This document shows, one piece after another, positions 4,891-9,006 of a DNA stretch of 9,006 nt. The notes beneath the pieces are model-generated. The model worked only from the letters and a program-made list of their open reading frames with translations, made no database searches and was not told where the DNA came from. The position numbers and the translations under genes were made by a program. Every line of letters begins with the position of its first letter. Within the stretch, counting starts at the first letter, position 1. This DNA is from Betaproteobacteria bacterium (GTDB taxonomy: Bacteria > Pseudomonadota > Gammaproteobacteria > Burkholderiales > SG8-39), in NCBI GenBank assembly GCA_012274205.1, contig JAAOZY010000321.1:1-9006 (forward strand), in the 5' to 3' direction.

Positions 4891-7343
4891 GCTTGTTCCT
4901 CCACCACCGCCGCAGCGAGCGGAATGCGCGCGCGCACCTCGCTGCCCGCGCCAGGTGCTCCCGCGATCGCGACTTCGCCGCCGAGCAGCGTGACGCGTTC
5001 GCGGATGCCCAGCAGGCCGAAGGTGCCGCGCTTCTTCTGGTCGGCCGCCTCGATGCCGCGGCCGTTGTCGCGCACCAGCAGCTCGACCCAGTCGCCATCG
5101 CGCTCCAGCCGGATCTCGGCGGCGCTGGCATGGGCGTATTTCGCCACGTTGGTGAGCGATTCCTGCGTGATGCGGTACAAGGCCGAGGCGATCGGCTCGG
5201 GCACCTGCGCCACGGACTCGTCGATCACCAGATCGGTGGCGATGCCGGTATGCCTGGAAAAATTGTTCGTCAGCCAGTCCAGCGCCGCGGCCAGACCGAG
5301 GTCGTCCAGCATCAGCGGGCGCAGATCGGAGGCAATGCGGCGCGTGGCGGCGATCGTGGTATCGAGCAGCGCGTTCATCGCGAGCGCGCGTTCCTCGAGA
5401 TCCGCCGAGTCGCGCGGCATCGCGGCGCGCAGCGATTCCAAGTCCATCTTCAGCGCGGTCAGCGACTGGCCGAGTTCGTCATGCAGCTCGCGCGCGGTGC
5501 GCCGGCGCTCGGACTCGATCGCTTCGTTCGCCGCCTTCGACAGGCCGCGCAGTTCCTGCTGCGAGTGCCTGAGCTCCTGCTCGGCGCGCTTGCGCTCGGT
5601 GATGTCGCGGTGAAACGCGAGCACGTACATTCTTCCGCCGATATCGATGCCGGAGGTGGCGACATCCAGCGGCACGATATGCCTGTCCTTGTGAAAATGC
5701 TCCACTTCGAAAACGATGGCCTCCCCGGCCAGGATCCGCCTGATCCTTTCCGGCGCGTGCGCCAGCGTTGCCGGCGTGTCTAGATCGCGCAGGTTCATCT
5801 GCATGAGCTCATCGATGGCGTATCCGTGCATGCGCGCGAAGGACGCGTTGACGTCCGCGACGTTGCCGTCCGCGTCCAGCAGCAGAATACCATCCATGGC
5901 CTGGCTGAACAGCGTCCGGTAGCGCTGCTCGTTCTCGCGCAGCGCCGCCTCGACCTGCTTGCGTTCGGTAACGTCGCGCAGGATCACGATGAAGTAGTCT
6001 GCGCCGCGCAGCAGCACCTGTGAAATCGAGGCGTCGACAGGAAACGCGTCGCCGTCGGCGCGCGTCCCGCTCAACGCGAGATGCTCGCCGGTTGTGCGCA
6101 TCGGCGCGCCGTCCTTGTCGCCATCGGCGGCGCCCGGCGCTTGAACTTTCAGGCGCTGCCCGGGTATGAAGCGCTCGATCGCGCAGCCGACCGCCTCGGT
6201 CGCGGGGCAGCGGAAGATCTGCTCTGCAGATGCGTTGAACAGGACGATGCGCTGCCCCGCGTCCACGATGATGATCGCATCCATGGCCGACCGAATGATC
6301 CCGCGCAGGCGCTCCTCGGACTCGACGACGACCTCCTTGAGCGCTTCATCGATGCGCATCTGGTGCGCCAGCGACAGGGTGATCAGGCCGAGCAGCATTG
6401 CCGTGACCACGGCAATGCTTCCGAACAGCCAGGCGCTGCGGGTCCAGGGCTGGAGGATGAAATTCATCGACGAACTCACCGTCACTACCAGGGGATAACC
6501 CTCGATCGGGTAAATTGCGCTTACGCGCTCTACGGCGTTCAGGATCCCGATATGGTGAATCAGCGGGCGGCCGGCCTCGATGCCCTGGGTAAACAGCGCG
6601 GAGTTGCGAAGATCGGTGGCCCCGCCGGCGACATTCAGGGGATGGGCGGTGAGCTGCACGCCGTCGCGGCGCAGCAGGCGCACCACGCCGTCGGGGCCGA
6701 TTTCATGCAGGCCCTGCGGCCAGAGATAAAAGGTCGGATCGACGTCGGCGGTAATGACGCCGAGGAAGACCCCGTCCTTGTCATCGATACGGCGGCTGAT
6801 TGGAATGCCCAATTTGTTGTCGAACTTGCCGACGACCGGTGCAGAGAGCAGCAAGCGCGGCTCATTTCCGGCGCGATGCGCGCGGAAATACTCGCGATCG
6901 GCATAGTTAAGCGGCGGCGCCGGAAAGCTCTTCGTATGCACCACCAGCCTGCCCTCGGCGTCGGTCAGGAGCAGCGCGCGCACGTAGGGGATGGCGGCAA
7001 TGGTTTCGCGCAATTGCTGGTGCAGTTGCGCGGACGGGACCAGCGTGCCGTGCACTGCCGCGCGCTGCGCATCTGCGGCGGCGGCGGCGAGGACCGCATC
7101 CACTGCGTTTGTCGATCTCAGGGTCTGCTCGCCCAGAATCTGGGCGATATCGAGCAGATGGCCTTCGGCCTGCTGCACCACCTCCCGGTGCATGCGCCAA
7201 AGGCTTAGCGTCGTGCCGGTGAGGACCGCCGCCATCGCCAGCATCCCCAGGCCGAAGACCAGACGGCGCAGCCGCTGCGCGCGCGCCGGCCGCGGCCGTA
7301 CAGCGCCGGCGTGCATTTCCGGTTGGGCCGAATGTTGCCGCAA
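4887..7343 (-). CDS. Membrane sensor histidine kinase with dCache, two PAS domains and HisKA_3 kinase core
   Basis: This 818-residue protein has a positively charged N-terminus, a first membrane helix (about 28-48), a periplasmic region (about 50-300) that looks like a double Cache sensor (YVRALLLTDAEGRLV, NYADREYFRAHRAG, PISRRIDDKDGVFLGVITADVD) and a second helix (304-327). Two PAS domains with PAC ends follow (about 340-460 and 465-585, the ends marked RDVTERK and RDITERK). The kinase core is of the NarX/DegS type: phospho-acceptor His621 in TARELHDELGQ, Asn732 in the N box, DNGRG (759-763) and GTFGLLGIRERV (773-784) for ATP. It senses a small ligand outside and possibly redox or another cue inside, then phosphorylates the NarL-type regulator encoded next. 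The start is TTG at 7343: a strong AAGGGGAG lies six bases before it, while the ATG nine codons later has no such signal. The ligand cannot be told from the sequence. Confidence 0.93.
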   Translation of the reverse strand: MRQHSAQPEMHAGAVRPRPARAQRLRRLVFGLGMLAMAAVLTGTTLSLWRMHREVVQQAEGHLLDIAQILGEQTLRSTNAVDAVLAAAAADAQRAAVHGTLVPSAQLHQQLRETIAAIPYVRALLLTDAEGRLVVHTKSFPAPPLNYADREYFRAHRAGNEPRLLLSAPVVGKFDNKLGIPISRRIDDKDGVFLGVITADVDPTFYLWPQGLHEIGPDGVVRLLRRDGVQLTAHPLNVAGGATDLRNSALFTQGIEAGRPLIHHIGILNAVERVSAIYPIEGYPLVVTVSSSMNFILQPWTRSAWLFGSIAVVTAMLLGLITLSLAHQMRIDEALKEVVVESEERLRGIIRSAMDAIIIVDAGQRIVLFNASAEQIFRCPATEAVGCAIERFIPGQRLKVQAPGAADGDKDGAPMRTTGEHLALSGTRADGDAFPVDASISQVLLRGADYFIVILRDVTERKQVEAALRENEQRYRTLFSQAMDGILLLDADGNVADVNASFARMHGYAIDELMQMNLRDLDTPATLAHAPERIRRILAGEAIVFEVEHFHKDRHIVPLDVATSGIDIGGRMYVLAFHRDITERKRAEQELRHSQQELRGLSKAANEAIESERRRTARELHDELGQSLTALKMDLESLRAAMPRDSADLEERALAMNALLDTTIAATRRIASDLRPLMLDDLGLAAALDWLTNNFSRHTGIATDLVIDESVAQVPEPIASALYRITQESLTNVAKYAHASAAEIRLERDGDWVELLVRDNGRGIEAADQKKRGTFGLLGIRERVTLLGGEVAIAGAPGAGSEVRARIPLAAAVVEEQA

Positions 7344-7397
7344 ATTGACTCCCCTTGTTGCCGCGCCAGTATAAGAGAGATTGCCGTGGCAAGCCGG

Positions 7398-7403
7398 ATT
7401 ATA
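7398..7403 (-). promoter_or_regulatory. Consensus -10 (TATAAT) upstream of the sensor kinase
   Basis: A perfect TATAAT on the minus strand lies 54 bases before the TTG start. Another -10-like hexamer, TATACT, is at 7368-7373. Neither has a convincing -35 at 16-18 bases, so the promoter is probable but its exact form is open. Confidence 0.45.
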
Positions 7404-7599
7404 GGGAAACCGCTGGCCCCCCGTGCCGTGCCGCTTTGCGCCCGCGTACTGTGAGCAAAGTCAGGTGTACGTTCGCCAGCGCGCTCCATGCTCGGCGCAG
7501 CGCTCGCGCTTTTGTGAAACAGCCAAGGCGAGCTCAAGCCCGGTCGAAAGCGCCCGGTACGCCGTGCCCGCCGCATCGACCCTATCCATGGAGGCGGCT

Positions 7600-7761
7600 A
7601 TGAACGTTGGAGAAATCTGCAGCCGGGTCGGGGTGGCAGCCGCAAGCCGCATGCCGGTGCAACAAGCAGCCAGGCGCATGCGCGACCGGCATATCGGCGC
7701 GCTGGTGGTGACCCCGGGGCGCGGCCGGGGAGCGGCGGCGCCAGCCGTCAACAGACCCTAG
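7600..7761 (+). pseudogene. CBS-domain protein, truncated to about half of one CBS motif
   Basis: The 53-residue product begins MNVGEICSR, followed by PVQQAARRMRDRHIGALVV, which is the first half of a CBS domain. Intact proteins of this kind carry two or more CBS motifs, bind adenine nucleotides and often help in energy or stress sensing. Here the sequence degenerates straight after ALVV. At the place where GIVTDRD is normal it reads AVNRP and then stops. The other forward frames did not recover the rest. The start at 7600 is supported by GGAGG just upstream; an in-frame ATG at 7588 is less well placed. The stop shares the bases CTAG with the stop of the convergent membrane gene. It could be a relic cut by deletion, or a short protein still made. 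Confidence 0.6.
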
Positions 7762-7937
7762 CTCTTGCCGTCTTTTTTCTCCAGCGCGATGCCGACCAGT
7801 TCCAGCGCGGCGCCGGCCGCAATCAGCACCACCCCGCTGGTCAGGTCCATGGGCAGCCAGACCAGCACGGCACCCAGCAGCACCAACAGGGCGCCAAGGC
7901 TGCGACGCAGCGTTCTATTTCGGATCATCTGCAGCAT
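7758..7937 (-). CDS. Small two-helix membrane protein
   Basis: This 59-residue protein has a basic N-terminus (MLQMIRNRTLRRS), a hydrophobic helix (about 14-29, GALLVLLGAVLVWLPM), a short DLTSG turn, a second helix (about 35-51, GVVLIAAGAALELVGI) and a charged tail EKKDGKS. By charge, both ends should be cytoplasmic. I do not recognise the family. The start may be ATG 7937 or ATG 7928; neither has a clear Shine-Dalgarno. A reasonable promoter lies upstream (7961-7989). It is convergent with the CBS remnant and overlaps its stop. The clean hydrophobic pattern and the promoter support a real gene. Confidence 0.65.
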   Translation of the reverse strand: MLQMIRNRTLRRSLGALLVLLGAVLVWLPMDLTSGVVLIAAGAALELVGIALEKKDGKS

Positions 7938-7960
7938 CCCGGTAGGTTGGCTCAGGCGCC

Positions 7961-7989
7961 ATTGTCGAGCCGCCTGACGCTATTGTCAG
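7961..7989 (-). promoter_or_regulatory. Promoter for the small membrane gene
   Basis: On the minus strand, -35 CTGACA (7984-7989, five of six) and -10 GACAAT (7961-7966, four of six) are 17 bases apart. The predicted start near 7954 leaves a short leader before the ATG at 7937. Confidence 0.5.
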
Positions 7990-7990
7990 G
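7973..7990. promoter_or_regulatory. Inverted repeat CCTGAC-N6-GTCAGG over the -35 region
   Basis: Two perfect six-base arms (7973-7978 and 7985-7990) around GCTATT overlap the -35 hexamer of the membrane gene's promoter. Its position would suit a repressor, or it may form an RNA or DNA hairpin. The spacing differs from an FNR-type box. Confidence 0.35.
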
Positions 7991-8015
7991 AGACCGCAAA
8001 TAGGGGCGTCGCAGT

Positions 8016-8029
8016 GTGACGCAAATCAA
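8016..8029. promoter_or_regulatory. Imperfect FNR-type box GTGAC-N4-ATCAA
   Basis: The right half ATCAA is perfect and the left half is degenerate. It lies 69 bases upstream (centre to centre) of the better box at 8085-8098, in the region shared by two divergent genes. It may be a secondary site or chance. Confidence 0.3.
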
Positions 8030-8084
8030 ACATGCTGTCGTCTGTTCGTCGTCTGCTGCGATTTGCGCGAGCGCCGCGCGCTTC

Positions 8085-8098
8085 TTGACCAATGTCAA
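8085..8098. promoter_or_regulatory. FNR/FixK/DNR-type box TTGAC-CAAT-GTCAA
   Basis: This perfect inverted repeat keeps the invariant TTGA-N6-TCAA core of the FNR family. Its centre (8091.5) is about 41 bases before the start point predicted from the -10-like TAGCAT at 8120-8125, the standard class II activator position. It should control the 8154-8741 gene pair. The FNR-type regulator at 2767-3660, with E-xx-SR in its recognition helix, is a natural candidate to bind it. Confidence 0.7.
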
Positions 8099-8119
8099 CA
8101 GCGCCGCAGCGATTGCCGC

Positions 8120-8125
8120 TAGCAT
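8120..8125 (+). promoter_or_regulatory. -10 element for the basic protein/hpf operon
   Basis: TAGCAT matches TATAAT at four of six positions and is correctly placed after the FNR-type box, which stands in for the -35. Confidence 0.4.
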
Positions 8126-8153
8126 GAATTTCGATCCCGTGCAGGAGGGCACC

Positions 8154-8369
8154 ATGGGTGTTCGATCAAAGGCGGCAACAGTCCGCAGGGCCGCGCCGGC
8201 GCGCGGCGCAAAGCCGCCGGCTGGCCGCGGGCGCAAGGCGGCAATCGCCCCGGCCGCCTTGGAGCAGGCTGCAGAGTTCCCCGGGGAGCGCGAGCAAGAG
8301 CTCGACTGCCAGCGCAGCGTCGAGCGCGACGCCAGGAATCTGCGTCGGCACTGCGACGAGTTCAATTGA
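8154..8369 (+). CDS. Small basic protein of unknown function, first gene of the hpf operon
   Basis: The 71-residue protein has an Ala/Lys/Arg/Pro-rich N-terminal half (about 1-35) resembling histone-H1-like tails. Its C-terminal half (36-71) is charged and helical, with alternating Glu and Arg (EREQELDCQRSVERDARNLRRH). The first half could bind nucleic acid; this is inference from composition only. The frame is open further upstream, but the ATG at 8154 has a strong GGAGGG at ideal distance and lies after the predicted transcription start, so it is the true start. The hpf gene follows 27 bases later. I know no family for it. Confidence 0.65.
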   Translation: MGVRSKAATVRRAAPARGAKPPAGRGRKAAIAPAALEQAAEFPGEREQELDCQRSVERDARNLRRHCDEFN

Positions 8370-8396
8370 ACCCCTGCGCTGCGATGGACCGGGGCG

Positions 8397-8741
8397 ATGG
8401 ATAATTCGGTGCAAATCACTTTGCGCGGCATTCCCGCCTCCGATACCCTCGAACGCTATATCGGCAGCGAGGCGGGCAAGCTCGGGCACCTTTGCGACCG
8501 CATCCGCGAGTGCCGGGTGATCGCCGAAGCGCTGCAGCGCGAGCGGCAAGGCGCGCAGTTCGCGGTGCGCCTGATCATCACCCTGCCGGGCACCGAGCTG
8601 GTGGTCAACCGTGAGCACCGCGACGACGTCCGCATGGCGTTGCGCGAAGCGTTCGCGGCGGCCGCTCTGCAACTCGAGGATCACATGCGCCGGCACGGGC
8701 TCGAAAGCGGCCCCCGCCGCGGCGCGCGCCGCACCCCCTAG
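8397..8741 (+). CDS. hpf: Ribosome hibernation-promoting factor, HPF/RaiA (sigma-54 modulation) family
   Basis: The 114-residue protein has the family's beta-alpha-beta-beta-beta-alpha order: VQITLRGIPASDTLERYI, a helix to LCDRI, CRVIAEA, FAVRLIITLPGTELVVNREH, then DVRMALREAFAAAALQLEDHMRR. The NREH and D-x3-ALREAF stretches are typical. HPF/RaiA proteins bind the 30S decoding region and silence ribosomes in stationary phase or energy stress. It lacks the C-terminal domain of long HPF and so belongs to the short type. A basic Arg-rich tail (about 97-114) ends it. The ATG at 8397 has only a modest GGGGCG in front and may rely on coupling to the gene 27 bases upstream. The FNR-type box at 8085 suggests induction when oxygen is low. 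Confidence 0.9.
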   Translation: MDNSVQITLRGIPASDTLERYIGSEAGKLGHLCDRIRECRVIAEALQRERQGAQFAVRLIITLPGTELVVNREHRDDVRMALREAFAAAALQLEDHMRRHGLESGPRRGARRTP

Positions 8742-8853
8742 CTAGCCGCGGGCGCCATACAGCCAAAGCCGACCGGCGGCGTCGTCTATGCCCGCGCGCT
8801 TGCAGGGGTCATTTCGCCGGCACGGAATAGCGGCATTTCTGGAAAAAAGGCGC

Positions 8854-8882
8854 TTTTCACCGTGCTTCGCCAAGAGTAGAAT
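8854..8882 (+). promoter_or_regulatory. Possible sigma70 promoter for the oxidoreductase gene
   Basis: TTTTCA (8854-8859) and TAGAAT (8877-8882) are 17 bases apart, and the start codon follows about 75 bases later. The rest of the 215-base gap after hpf shows no terminator or box that I can support. Confidence 0.4.
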
Positions 8883-8956
8883 CACGGCCTCTTATGCGCT
8901 CCCAAGCCGTTTCAATTCCTGGCCGGCGTGGCAGGCGCGAAGAAGGAGCAGACTGA

Positions 8957-9006
8957 TTGAAGCCGACAGATATTGGCGCCCCGGATTACTTTCACAAAGT
9001 CGTAGA
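8957..9006 (+). CDS. GltD-like FAD/NAD-dependent oxidoreductase, N-terminus only (runs off the window)
   Basis: Only 16 full codons are visible: TTG start, then KPTDIGAPDYFHKVV. This opening is typical of glutamate-synthase-small-subunit-like oxidoreductases, in which it leads into an Fe-S-binding segment (DCQWACPAHT or similar) and then two nucleotide-binding domains. Those enzymes pass electrons between NAD(P)H, flavin and Fe-S partners. AAGGAG (8943-8948) lies eight bases before the TTG, and an in-frame TGA sits immediately before it, so the TTG start is well supported. The family call rests on this short stretch only. Confidence 0.6.
   Translation, partial: MKPTDIGAPDYFHKVV

Noticed and set aside
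4639..5613. Long plus-strand open frame opposite the sensor kinase and NarL-type regulator.
   Set aside because: It is Ser/Arg/Ala-rich without domain character, and the minus strand encodes clear kinase and receiver motifs across the whole stretch. High G+C makes such shadow frames common.
6081..7208. Long plus-strand open frame opposite the kinase sensor and PAS region.
   Set aside because: No recognisable motif, and it is antisense to conserved Cache and PAS sequence.
7434..7460. Inverted repeat CTTTGC-N15-GCAAAG between the kinase and CBS genes.
   Set aside because: Short arms and a long spacer in GC-rich DNA; no link to a promoter could be shown.
7423..7599. Longer N-terminus for the CBS remnant, starting at 7423.
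   Set aside because: The extra residues have no CBS character, and the ATG at 7600 has a GGAGG ribosome site and begins exactly at the usual CBS protein start.
8742..8956. An additional gene or an FNR-type box in the gap after hpf.
   Set aside because: No frame with a credible start and no TTGA-N6-TCAA pattern; only the TTTTCA/TAGAAT promoter is supportable.
1..9006. CRISPR arrays, tRNA or rRNA genes, riboswitches, sigma54 promoters and complete insertion sequences.
   Set aside because: I looked for regularly spaced repeats, cloverleaf-like sequence, -24/-12 GG-GC pairs and terminal inverted repeats around a transposase and found none that I could support.

Overview
The window looks like chromosome from a high-GC betaproteobacterium-like organism. 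This rests on protein style (FNR-type regulator, NarL-type two-component system, UspA, HPF, GltD-like oxidoreductase) and codon use, not on any marker gene. Two regions of different origin meet near position 2200.

Region A (1 to about 2200) is accessory DNA. At the left edge is the C-terminal part of a tyrosine recombinase on the minus strand, frameshifted in a run of seven G. It abuts, head to head, a staphylococcal-nuclease-like gene on the plus strand that has lost its own start and its catalytic glutamate. Both look like relics of a mobile element. Next comes a clearly AT-richer block (28 G+C in 60 bases at 1141-1200, against 43 in 60 at 5461-5520). It holds a 263-residue helical protein of unknown family and, overlapping it by 53 bases, a 123-residue HEPN-domain protein with an intact R-x6-H motif. 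A small cysteine-rich protein follows. The helical/HEPN pair is the best candidate here for an undescribed system, possibly a toxin-antitoxin or defence module.

Region B (about 2240 to the end) reads as a stress, low-oxygen and dormancy regulatory cluster. On the minus strand, in transcription order, are a membrane sensor histidine kinase (TTG start) with its NarL-type response regulator (4-base overlap), a single-domain receiver, an FNR/CRP-family regulator without visible Fe-S cysteines, and a universal stress protein. On the plus strand are a truncated CBS-domain gene, a 71-residue basic protein and a ribosome hibernation factor, the last two probably one operon behind a good FNR-type box at 8085-8098. 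A two-helix membrane protein of 59 residues lies on the minus strand at 7758-7937. The window ends in the first codons of a GltD-like FAD oxidoreductase.

Together the kinase, NarL regulator, FNR-type regulator, Usp, CBS protein and HPF recall by content the mycobacterial DosR dormancy regulon. The likely logic is that the membrane sensor and the FNR-type regulator switch on stress and ribosome-hibernation genes when respiration is limited. That wiring is inference; the FNR-type box before the HPF operon is the only direct sequence link.
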